Origin: Sporosarcina aquimarina
Lineage (GTDB): Bacteria; Bacillota; Bacilli; Bacillales_A; Planococcaceae
DNA length: 64,000 nt
Reading direction: 5' to 3'
Assembly: GCF_023715615.1 (NCBI RefSeq)
Contig: NZ_JAMBOM010000002.1
Location: forward strand, 62,001-126,000
The notes beneath the pieces were generated by a model. That model worked only from the letters and a program-made list of their open reading frames with translations, was not told the DNA's origin and ran no database searches. A program made the translations under genes and the position numbers. Each line of letters starts with the position of its first letter. Positions within the stretch are counted from its first letter, which is position 1. Positions 1 to 7,195 of the stretch are shown here, piece by piece.

Positions 1-118
1 TGTTCCCAACAATTGTAAAGAAATTATGGCACACTTAAAAGAGAAGAGTTTCACCGCTTAACCCTAGAGCTATTTCAACCTTAATTTTTATAAATAAAAT
101 AAGAAGGTGGGAGATATT

Positions 119-840
119 TTGAAAAGGAATTTTAGTGTTTGGATGAAAATTATTGGTTTAGAGGTTTTAGTAATTTTCTTTTTCACAGTAAATGGGATAT
201 TTGTTTCTATTAGTGAGCCTTCCAACGAATTTTTAAAGTATTTAGGAATCGTTCCGTTAGCTATAGGGATTTTGAGTTATCTATTTATAACAAAGAAATG
301 GAAATTTTACTTTTCCAAGAACAAGCTCTTCTCTTTGAGAAAATCCCTGCTACTTTCCGGCCCATTAGTGCTAATAGTTATCCTATTATTCATTGGGAAT
401 GGTGGAATTGCAAGCACGCCTATTAGTACGTTGTTAGTGATGCTGGTAACTCAAATTGCAGTCGTTGCGTTCGTTGAGGAGATGGTAATCCGAGGATTCA
501 TGCTGAATATGTTATGTGTGAACAATGTCAAGGTTGCTGTATTCGTTTCCAGTGGACTTTTTGCAATTACTCACTCTTTGCAGCTACTTAGTGGGCACTG
601 GAACATACCATCTTACAAATATTCTATGCATTCTTTATAGGGATGGTCCTCTCCCTACTCCGTGTAAATAACCAATCCATCCTGATTGCAATTGCCTTTC
701 ATGGCTTCAATAACTTTATTATTATATCCTCACAAAATACAGGCTCTTCACTCTACACCTATGTAATAGTTTCTATTTTAATTATCTATACAATTTATTT
801 ATGGGCAAGAGTAGTTAAGTTTTCTAAAGGGCACCCTTAA
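119..840 (+). pseudogene. CPBP-family intramembrane protease, frameshifted
   Basis: This is a CPBP (CAAX protease / bacteriocin-processing) membrane metalloprotease split over two frames. The first part, about 173 residues, carries the family motif EEMVIRG followed by FAITHS. The second part, read in the next frame, continues as ILQIFYAFFIGMVLS and ends with the third family motif HGFNN. The joined product would be about 240 residues with several membrane segments, normal for the family. The break lies between about 585 and 615, after the SGHW codons. The TTG at 119 is preferred over the GTG at 107 because AAGGTGG lies 8 nt before the TTG. Whether this is a real pseudogene or a base-calling error cannot be decided from one sequence. 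Confidence 0.8.
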
Positions 841-1073
841 AATTTCAACTATGCGAGAATAAAACTCTTGGATAATAGGAATGCAATTTTGTTTAGACGG
901 CGAAAATTTTTCTAATTGCGGACCGTGTCCTACGGTAACATCTGGTTGATTCACTTTGTTTAAGCCTGTATCTATAATGATGGTAATGTACGAGGAAATG
1001 AATTCAGATTAAAGAAGGTATAATACTTCTTTAACATCATCACAAGTCGATTCTTGCACGTTAAAGTAAATCG

Positions 1074-1100
1074 CCCGATTGCGTTATAGATGCAATCGGG
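1074..1100 (-). terminator. Hairpin carrying the CCCGATT motif
   Basis: CCCGATTGC (1074-1082) and GCAATCGGG (1092-1100) form a perfect 9-bp stem with a 9-nt loop, just downstream of the minus-strand gene ending at 1118. The T-run after it on the minus strand is weak, so terminator function is probable rather than certain. The left arm is the motif that recurs at other junctions of this gene array. Confidence 0.5.
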
Positions 1101-1117
1101 TCACTTATAAAATGAAT

Positions 1118-1438
1118 TTATTTTCTTTCCAGAACTTTAATAAGCTTTATTAGCCAATATAATACCACCCATGGAAGAATAAACTTCGTCGTCCATTCAA
1201 TGAACCTCGGAACAAAGTAGAAGGCATTTATCCCCAGAATACCTAGAGCAAACCAAAACCCTAACACGATCACACCAGCGATTAATATATTTGTTGTAGA
1301 TTTCTCCATTCCTTTTGACCTTCTTGGTAAATTCCGTATGGCTAGCACAATTAATGCGACAACAGCTAACAGAATAATTAACTGGATCACTACGAACTTT
1401 AAATCTTGCCAATAATTATAAGATGTAATTTCCTCCAA
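1118..1438 (-). CDS. Small hypothetical membrane protein
   Basis: A 106-residue protein starting at a TTG codon with the strong site AGGGGGTG about 7 nt upstream. It has about three hydrophobic segments (residues 15-33, 48-70 and 82-98), separated by the basic stretch RNLPRRSKG that should face the cytoplasm. I do not recognise the family. It overlaps by 23 nt the small gene 1416-1547 lying upstream in another frame, which suggests co-transcription and coupled translation. It is the last gene of the same-strand array of small membrane genes spanning 1.1-5.5 kb. Confidence 0.6.
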   Translation of the reverse strand: MEEITSYNYWQDLKFVVIQLIILLAVVALIVLAIRNLPRRSKGMEKSTTNILIAGVIVLGFWFALGILGINAFYFVPRFIEWTTKFILPWVVLYWLIKLIKVLERK

Positions 1439-1547
1439 AGTAACACCCCCTAAAAATCAATTGAATAGCCACAAATAGAAAAGATATTATAAAAAATGGC
1501 GTATCTTGTAGATACCACGGCAAGTCCTTTTCATAATATATGTGCAT
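1416..1547 (-). CDS. Very small membrane protein (43 aa)
   Basis: A 43-residue reading frame starting at ATG 1547 with AAAGTGAGTGA upstream as ribosome binding site. The peptide has a charged N-terminus (EKDLPWYLQ) followed by one hydrophobic segment (PFFIISFLFVAIQLIF). Its end overlaps the start of the next minus-strand gene by 23 nt, a typical operon junction. No family is recognised. Support comes from the binding site, the membrane-segment pattern and the overlap; it is short enough to be missed by length filters. Confidence 0.45.
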   Translation of the reverse strand: MHIYYEKDLPWYLQDTPFFIISFLFVAIQLIFRGCYFGGNYIL

Positions 1548-1620
1548 TGTTATCACTCACTTTCACTATTTCAGCAAAATTGTGATATGGACGAAATCAG
1601 TTATAAAGGAATCGCTCTTG

Positions 1621-1929
1621 TTAATGGATAATGGGAGCAATAATTAATATTAGGATAGAGCTTGAAACTAGAATAGTGCTGATTGTTCGCGGCAGTTTTA
1701 CTTTTTCATCACCTTTATAGAACCCAGAGAACTGGAGTTTGTTTCTATACAAAACGAAAAGCAGTAATAGAATTGATCCCCCTACTAACCAAGCGCCATG
1801 AGTATCATCTCCATTGATTCCAAATCCTGTGTAGATTAATTTCACAAGCCCCCCTAATAAACTTCCAAAAATTAATAATATTATTGCGATACGGATCATT
1901 TCCAATCCTGCACCCAATCCTTTCTTCAC
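1621..1929 (-). CDS. Small hypothetical membrane protein
   Basis: A 102-residue protein with a GTG start at 1929 preceded by AAGGGGGGAT, a very strong Shine-Dalgarno site. Three hydrophobic segments are visible (about residues 10-32, 46-61 and 82-101), with a glycine-rich linker INGDDTHGAWLVGG between the first two. No catalytic motif or known family is evident. It belongs to the array of small minus-strand membrane genes; the next intergenic stretch upstream holds a long interspersed repeat. Confidence 0.6.
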   Translation of the reverse strand: MKKGLGAGLEMIRIAIILLIFGSLLGGLVKLIYTGFGINGDDTHGAWLVGGSILLLLFVLYRNKLQFSGFYKGDEKVKLPRTISTILVSSSILILIIAPIIH

Positions 1930-2045
1930 TTTATCCCCCCTTAAAATATCTAATTCCTTTTAAGCATCTTAATTCACAAGATTGCCCTTTAGAAACATAA
2001 ACTTAATTCAAGAATCGCGCCCAAATATGGAACAGTCTGCAACCC

Positions 2046-2174
2046 GTTGATTTCCGTTCCAGGCGGACGCGTTCCGCGGGCACGGCTTCAGCCTCCTCAC
2101 TACACTACGCTTCGTTGCGGGGTCTTCAGCTCGCGCTGTTCCCGCTGGAGTCGCCCCCTTCCACTCCAATCAAC
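2046..2174. repeat. 129-bp interspersed intergenic repeat
   Basis: This GC-rich block in an AT-rich gap begins GTTGATTTCCGTTCCAGG and ends CCACTCCAATCAAC, so GTTGATT forms inverted ends. Inside are further inverted pieces around GAGGAG, GCGGGG and CCCGC. It resembles a repeat commonly seen between genes in Bacillales genomes (from memory). A diverged copy in the opposite orientation lies at 5519-5717. It contains no plausible open reading frame. Confidence 0.75.
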
Positions 2175-2220
2175 TAGAGTGTTCTATCAAACAATCACGC
2201 CCGATTGCCAACATTATTAG

Positions 2221-2412
2221 CTAGCAAGTAAAATTATTTTCACCTTTATTCTTTAAGACTAATGTTTTAACTAAAATAAAATATATAACCCAATATATTA
2301 GTGGTATAAACACCGAATAGTTTTTCTTACATTCTGGCAGATAAATTAGAGTTAACACAAATATAAAAACACAAGGAATAAGTAATATCCAATATAATTT
2401 TCTTTTCGTCAT
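2221..2412 (-). CDS. Small two-segment membrane protein
   Basis: A 63-residue protein if started at ATG 2412 (MTKRKLYWILL), where AGAGGGG lies about 12 nt upstream. The open frame extends further upstream, but without a better start. It has a basic N-terminus, two hydrophobic segments (residues 6-22 and 32-50) and a lysine-rich tail. Its start lies 8 nt past the stop of the neighbouring gene 2421-2672, so the two may be co-transcribed. No family is recognised. Confidence 0.5.
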   Translation of the reverse strand: MTKRKLYWILLIPCVFIFVLTLIYLPECKKNYSVFIPLIYWVIYFILVKTLVLKNKGENNFTC

Positions 2413-2420
2413 ATTAAAAT

Positions 2421-2672
2421 TCAGACCCCTCTTTTGACTCGCTTTGAAAATAAAAGGCACAGATCCTTATTTAATAAATTGGCCAGATTCTGCAAGTTCG
2501 TATCGGCTACACTTACTTTATCCACTTTATAAAAGATTTTTCTTTCTTCTAGCTCATTGAGGAAATAATAATGTTTTTGGATTTTCACCCGCTCCCCTTT
2601 TGTCGTTATTTTCATCAGTAAAGTGGCACGTTTGATGAACGGACGCACATCCTTGTTCAAGAATGCCCCCAT
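2421..2672 (-). CDS. Hypothetical soluble protein (83 aa)
   Basis: An 83-residue basic protein if started at ATG 2672, which has AAAGGA about 9 nt upstream. The sequence is rich in Lys and Arg and ends KRVKRGV; no membrane segment or known motif is visible. Part of its N-terminal DNA resembles the motif that recurs between the other genes of this array (GATGAACGG, TTCAAGAATGCCCCC). The frame may therefore partly represent repeat sequence rather than a functional gene. Confidence is low for that reason. Confidence 0.35.
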   Translation of the reverse strand: MGAFLNKDVRPFIKRATLLMKITTKGERVKIQKHYYFLNELEERKIFYKVDKVSVADTNLQNLANLLNKDLCLLFSKRVKRGV

Positions 2673-2686
2673 TTGCGGAAATCCTT

Positions 2687-3001
2687 TTACCAATTAAGTA
2701 TCAGCATTATGACGCTGGATACAAGAAATACAGCAAAAAATGCAAGGATGTAATAAGTCTTTCCTTGTTTTTGGGTTCTCTTTTTCTTTTCGTAATCCTT
2801 CCAACCAATAAATAAACCTACAAACATTCCTATAATTCCTAAACGTAAAATCAAAATTACATAGTCATAAATGGGCTTATAAGAAATTTCGAAACTACCA
2901 TTACCCAAATCTTGAACATCTTTATAACTGACAAATAAAATTGAAACAGCTAATCCTAATAATAATCCATATAAGCCTGACTTCTGTAACTTCTTTTCCA
3001 T
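2687..3001 (-). CDS. Small hypothetical membrane protein
   Basis: A 104-residue protein starting at ATG 3001 with GGGGGA directly upstream. It begins with a lysine-rich stretch and has three hydrophobic segments (residues 9-25, 47-67 and 82-102). The cytoplasmic loop WKDYEKKKRTQKQ lies between the second and third. No family is recognised. It sits in the array of small membrane genes; the CCCGATT motif occurs just upstream of its start, at 3032. Confidence 0.6.
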   Translation of the reverse strand: MEKKLQKSGLYGLLLGLAVSILFVSYKDVQDLGNGSFEISYKPIYDYVILILRLGIIGMFVGLFIGWKDYEKKKRTQKQGKTYYILAFFAVFLVSSVIMLILNW

Positions 3002-3068
3002 TTTCGTCCCCCATCACTATATAGAATCTGACCCGATTGATGAACGGATGAAACTTAACCCATCAGCA

Positions 3069-3350
3069 TTAGTGTAATTCAAAAGAGCTTGAGCTAAAAA
3101 GAAGGAAAAATAATATGTAAGACGCAATCATGATAACTTGGAGTCCTATACCTATAATGCTACAAGTTAGACCTGCAACTGTTAAACCCTTTCCGTTCTC
3201 ATTTGTTACTGCAATTTCTCTGGTAGCATTTCTTGAAATTACAATGCCTAAAATGCCTAGGAATAACCCCACCAGAGGTATCAAAATTGATAAAACACCA
3301 AAAATTAAAGAAACAATAGACTTACTGTTTGTTTCAGTTTTCACATTCAC
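3069..3350 (-). CDS. DUF4190-like membrane protein
   Basis: A 93-residue protein starting at GTG 3350, chosen because AGGAGGAA lies 5-7 nt upstream; the open frame continues further but without a binding site. The sequence SIVSLIFGVLSIL followed by GLFLGILGIVISR and GLTVAGLTCSIIGIG is the pattern of the DUF4190 family: two membrane segments separated by a short loop, with a third hydrophobic tail. The function of this family is unknown. It is flanked by CCCGATT-type motifs at 3032 and (diverged) 3424. Confidence 0.7.
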   Translation of the reverse strand: MNVKTETNSKSIVSLIFGVLSILIPLVGLFLGILGIVISRNATREIAVTNENGKGLTVAGLTCSIIGIGLQVIMIASYILFFLLFSSSSFELH

Positions 3351-3466
3351 TTTTCTTCCTCCTAATTGCTTCAAAATGGTCCATTTCATGAATCCGTTGC
3401 TGATCTCTAATACAAGAATCGCGCCTGTTTATTGAAAGGAGAAAATTTGTTATTACTTTGTTATAA

Positions 3467-3733
3467 CTATTTTTTTGTCATTACGGTTGTCATAACAAAA
3501 GCAATAAGTGCAAAACCAACTAAAAAGAGGGCAAGAATTAAATACGCTGCTCCTTCAAATCCTCTAACATTTACAAATCCAATGTAAAATAGGATTATAG
3601 CAGCTAGTATTGAAGCGCCTCCTGGTAGATTTCATACAAGTAAAGAAAACCTTTTTTTGTTCAGCTTCCAAGTCATCAACAATACAATGCTTCCCGATAA
3701 AATAGCCACAAGAAATGGTGCTAAAAACATCAT
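3467..3733 (-). pseudogene. YesK-like membrane protein with an in-frame TGA
   Basis: Starting at ATG 3733, with GGAGGG 10 nt upstream, the frame encodes 33 residues, meets TGA at 3632-3634, and continues open in the same frame for 54 more residues to a TAG at 3467. The whole reads as an 88-residue protein with three membrane segments, resembling the YesK family of small Bacillus membrane proteins (recognition from memory). One substitution (for example TGG to TGA) would explain the interruption. No indel is needed. Confidence 0.55.
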
Positions 3734-3851
3734 TCTAGTCAAACCCTCCATTTTTTCAAAATATGATTACTTTACTAATCCACTTTAGAAAATGGCCAGT
3801 TTGAAGAACGGATCTTATTAGTGAATTGCACCCGATTGAAGAAGAAGCTTA

Positions 3852-4418
3852 TTATTCGTCTGAAGAGAATAATTCTTTAGATAGTCCGTTGTCTTCACCA
3901 TATTCAAACTTGCCGATTTTTCCCTTTTCCTTACTAGAGAATAGAACAACTCCCGATACTTCAGCTGTCTTTTCTTTCTCTCCATCTTTTGTATAACCGA
4001 CAGTTGCAGTGAATGTATATCTGTTAGAATCCTTTTCGGGCTGTTTAACGACTGTGTCTTTCAAATTTAGTTCGTAACCAGAAAATTCTGCCGCAGTTTG
4101 ATATCTTAACCCTGATATTTGAAGAAACGGGACTAGATAGTCTTCTGCAAAATAATCTCCATATACTTCTGTGATGTACTTATCGAACTTCTCATTGACT
4201 TGCTGACCATCCACGATTTTTGTGTAATCAGGATTCTCAAGCAAATCCATCATCTTTTCGTCAGGACCGTTGAACTGAAGCTTAAGAACTTTTTCGACAA
4301 TCCCTACATTTGGATCCGCTGCCTCGGTATTTGAACAGGCAGCGAACAATCCCCCAGTAAGAATCAACATAAAACTAATGAATAATACTTTGAAGGCTTT
4401 TACATTTTTATTTGACAT
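3852..4418 (-). CDS. Hypothetical lipoprotein
   Basis: A 188-residue protein with a lysine-rich start, a hydrophobic stretch and the lipobox GLFAAC, so it should be exported, lipid-modified at Cys27 and anchored on the outer face of the membrane. GGGAGGG lies 7 nt before the ATG. The mature part is acidic, with no recognised catalytic motif; the repeated short beta-strand pattern (RYTFTATVGYTKDG, VSGVVLFSS) is typical of small secreted accessory domains. Genes of this type often encode stress- or substrate-binding lipoproteins, but no function is claimed here. Confidence 0.75.
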   Translation of the reverse strand: MSNKNVKAFKVLFISFMLILTGGLFAACSNTEAADPNVGIVEKVLKLQFNGPDEKMMDLLENPDYTKIVDGQQVNEKFDKYITEVYGDYFAEDYLVPFLQISGLRYQTAAEFSGYELNLKDTVVKQPEKDSNRYTFTATVGYTKDGEKEKTAEVSGVVLFSSKEKGKIGKFEYGEDNGLSKELFSSDE

Positions 4419-4621
4419 GTGATTTCCCTCCCATTGTTTTATTCACGCAATTCAATTCTGTAAAGATTCAATTGTCATTACAAATCATCTTCTCCTACTC
4501 ATCAATTTGGCCCGATTATTAAACGGCTGTGTTTCAGAATGGTGTCAGATTGATCAATAGTTGTAACATTCCCAAAATAAAATTCATAAATTTTAATTTA
4601 TTTATCTCTCAAAGTTTTTTG

Positions 4622-5113
4622 TTAGTACACTTCATTAGTTTTCCTTCGCCATATATTAACAAGGATCCATCCATCACTTTTTAATCCGGTGAAATATGTT
4701 AAAGGAATTATTGCTGATAGGATTAAGAATCCAGTAAAACCGAAGAAATAACTATCAAGAAAATGATGATGTGTTGTGTTCAACTTAAGTGCAATTAAAA
4801 TAAATATAGTCATCAAGTTAAAAATGACTCCACCTAAGGCTATAAAGGATAATTTCACTTTTTCGTTTAGTAAGGATGGGTCCGTAGGGTTATATTCACA
4901 TCTGCATATCCCAAACATGAAAAATTGCTTGTTTATTTGTATAGAACCTATTCTAATTAAAGGCTCTCCTACTCCTACTTCTATTTTGAATACGTTCCCT
5001 CCAAATATTTTCACAAAAAATGCATGCCCGATTTCATGTATAAAAACATTTAGAGGTTGAAAAATAAACAAGGCAATCACATATCCAATTATGGTTTCAA
5101 TCAATTCACTCAC
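4622..5113 (-). CDS. M50/site-2-protease-like membrane protein
   Basis: A 163-residue protein with a GTG start and AGGAAAG upstream. It carries the zinc motif HEIGHAF (HExxH) in its first third, within the hydrophobic segment FQPLNVFIHEIGHAFF. Near the C-terminus, GLKSDGW follows a membrane segment and supplies the Asp expected as third zinc ligand in M50 proteases. It is shorter than RseP/SpoIVFB proteins (over 280 residues) and lacks a PDZ domain, so it is a minimal family member. Substrate unknown. CCCGATT motifs lie on both sides (4511 and 5158). Confidence 0.75.
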   Translation of the reverse strand: MSELIETIIGYVIALFIFQPLNVFIHEIGHAFFVKIFGGNVFKIEVGVGEPLIRIGSIQINKQFFMFGICRCEYNPTDPSLLNEKVKLSFIALGGVIFNLMTIFILIALKLNTTHHHFLDSYFFGFTGFLILSAIIPLTYFTGLKSDGWILVNIWRRKTNEVY

Positions 5114-5218
5114 TTCTTTCCTATAGCTATTTCATTTATGTGCGCTAATCAATATGGCCCGATTCTGGTACAGCGTTGTCTTACAATCACCCCCGTTAGC
5201 TGAAATTCAGATATTACT

Positions 5219-5464
5219 TTATCTCTGACGTTTTAATTCTTCATATTCTCCCCATACGATATAAAGAATACCTACAAGTAAAGACAGTACGCTAAAAATG
5301 TTTAAAGTATTTCCAACATAAGATAACATCCCATTAAATAAATCTTGATTCCAACTTGAAACCCCTGAACCAAAAATTGCAGCACTAATATATTTCGTTG
5401 ATATTAAAAAAGCAGATATAGCAATGAATGCGACTCCAGTACCTCGTTTCCCCATTTCAATCAC
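5219..5464 (-). CDS. Small hypothetical membrane protein
   Basis: An 81-residue protein. The GTG at 5464 lies almost on the binding site GGGAAGGGT, so the ATG nine bases later (5455) may be the real start. Two hydrophobic segments are seen (about residues 8-26 and 46-70), and the tail EEYEELKRQR-like is charged. No family is recognised. It is the promoter-proximal member of the minus-strand array of small membrane genes. Confidence 0.55.
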   Translation of the reverse strand: MIEMGKRGTGVAFIAISAFLISTKYISAAIFGSGVSSWNQDLFNGMLSYVGNTLNIFSVLSLLVGILYIVWGEYEELKRQR

Positions 5465-5518
5465 ACCCTTCCCTAATTTGGCCAGTTTCTTGAATATATC
5501 CTTTATAGATCCTATTCT

Positions 5519-5717
5519 CCGTTGCTTGGAGCGGAAGGCGGACGACTCCGAAGGGATTAGCGAAAGACGTAACGAAGAACGGCTTTTGCGAACAAAAGCA
5601 AAGCGTTGAGAGCATATCTTTGCACTCGTCTTGAGACCCCTACATGGCGCAATATTTTAGCGACTCAGGAGGCTTAAGCCTCGTCCCTCGGAAAGAGTTC
5701 TGTCTAGAGCTCTGAGA
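5519..5717. repeat. Diverged inverted copy of the interspersed repeat
   Basis: This gap starts CCGTTGCTTGGAGCGGAAGG, then GACGACTCC, and later has GACTCAGGAGGC and CGTCCCTCGGAAAG. Those blocks match, in opposite orientation, the order of the repeat at 2046-2174, with extra sequence in the middle. The remainder of the gap, up to 5870, is AT-rich with no recognisable gene. Confidence 0.55.
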
Positions 5718-5874
5718 ACATTTTTTTAGATTGCATTATGTTCAGTTTGTTGCATGCCCACACAATCCATTTGTTTACACTATTGTATCAAAATTTCTAA
5801 TTCATTATCAATCTTCATTCCAAATAATCAAACTTTTAACGAAGTAACACTTCCTACTTGCACTAGTAACTAAA

Positions 5875-6030
5875 CTATTCGTGCAATGATAATCTTCTTA
5901 ACCAATCAAAAAACTTCTGTTCAACATGGTGTGTCCAAACCACTGTGATGTCACGGATATGCTGACCATTCAATAAACTAAATTCATTAAGCGAATTATT
6001 TTTACCTATCGCAGGTTGGAACTTTATCAA
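5875..6030 (-). CDS. Possible small ORF (51 aa), doubtful
   Basis: A 51-codon frame begins at TTG 6030, overlapping the last codons of the EamA permease gene, and ends at TAG 5875. The peptide (containing DITVVWTHHVEQKFFDWLR) has a residue mix typical of real proteins rather than random translation. There is no well-spaced ribosome binding site, so translation would need coupling, or the piece is a remnant of a longer gene. No family is recognised. Confidence 0.25.
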   Translation of the reverse strand: MIKFQPAIGKNNSLNEFSLLNGQHIRDITVVWTHHVEQKFFDWLRRLSLHE

Positions 6031-6929
6031 CCTTTATTCGTTTTTCGATAGCGTCCTCCCGCTACAAGAATAGCTGAATACAGAACCAGTGCGATTCCCA
6101 ACACTTGCCATCCATGCAACTGATCATGGAGAAACAAGACCCCCAATAATACAGCCACTATCGGTTCTATCGTCGCTAAAATAGATGCCTTCCCTGCTTC
6201 CAAATATTTTAGACCGGCTGTATATAGTAAATACGCTGCAACCGTTGAGACTAATGCCAATAACAGAGCAGCCACCCACACATCAGCATGCTGAAATTTC
6301 TTCACTTTACCTAAAATATCACTCGTCAACAACATGAAGATACTCGTATACAGAAACGTATACGTAGTGATCGTTAACGCAGAATATCGTTTTGTGACTG
6401 GTTTTGTAAAAATACTATACGATGCATAGCAAAAACCTGAAAGAATTCCCATAAATAACGTTTTACTCGGAATACTTTGGGATCCTAATGGGAGAAGTCC
6501 CACTACAAATGCGCATCCAGTAATCGCAAAAGCAAGCGCCCATCCCTTACGAATTGTTAGAGGTTCCTTAAAGAAAATACGAGACAGAATCGTGACGAAC
6601 AAAGGGCCTGTGTACAGAAGGGTAACAGCTAGTGACAAGCTGGATTGAGAAAAGACTTCGAAATAAAAATAGTTAAACAGCGCAAGACTGAAAATCCCAG
6701 CGCTCGCGAAAAAGATATGATCTTTTAAGCGAGTACGTAACTGATCTCGATAAAATAACATCATAATCAGAATCAAACAGATAAAACTAAATATCCCCCT
6801 TATGGCCACAACATCCCAAGCGGTGAAACCTCGTGCATACAACGGAGCGATGAATAATCCAATCAGGCCCCAACAAACTGCCCCTGCAATAGTCATCAAA
6901 TAGACTCTAATTCCAGGCTGAGTATCCAT
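6027..6929 (-). CDS. EamA/DMT-family permease
   Basis: A 300-residue protein with ten hydrophobic segments arranged as two homologous five-helix EamA halves. The halves show the family's typical sequences: CWGLIGLF near the start, YTGPLFVTILSRIFFKE at the end of helix 4 of the first half, and ATIEPIVAVLLGVLFL in the same place of the second half. Such drug/metabolite transporters export amino acids or other small metabolites through the cytoplasmic membrane; the substrate cannot be told from sequence. AGGAGGGG lies 5 nt before the ATG. It appears to be transcribed alone. Confidence 0.9.
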   Translation of the reverse strand: MDTQPGIRVYLMTIAGAVCWGLIGLFIAPLYARGFTAWDVVAIRGIFSFICLILIMMLFYRDQLRTRLKDHIFFASAGIFSLALFNYFYFEVFSQSSLSLAVTLLYTGPLFVTILSRIFFKEPLTIRKGWALAFAITGCAFVVGLLPLGSQSIPSKTLFMGILSGFCYASYSIFTKPVTKRYSALTITTYTFLYTSIFMLLTSDILGKVKKFQHADVWVAALLLALVSTVAAYLLYTAGLKYLEAGKASILATIEPIVAVLLGVLFLHDQLHGWQVLGIALVLYSAILVAGGRYRKTNKG

Positions 6930-7092
6930 CCTTTCCCCTCCTACTTAACTATCTATGTATGATCCAAATTTAATCATACAATATTCAATCATCGATAAGT
7001 AGACGAACTTAGAAACGTATGCAGGTTTTATACGAGCCTCCCCTCGCATCTATAGATAACAACTTGCAAGAGATCGTCTAGTAATTATGTAA

Positions 7093-7144
7093 ACAAAAAA
7101 GTAACCACCTTTTCTGCTCTTTAGTGAGCAGAAAAGGTGGTTAC
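7093..7144 (-). terminator. Strong intrinsic terminator of clpE
   Basis: A perfect 19-bp stem (7101-7119 with 7126-7144) has the loop TTTAGT. On the minus strand it is followed by TTTTTTG, giving a classic rho-independent terminator 50 nt after the clpE stop codon. Confidence 0.9.
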
Positions 7145-7195
7145 CAAAATTATTATATTCAACTAACCATTCGTTTTTTATTTGTAAACCACGAG

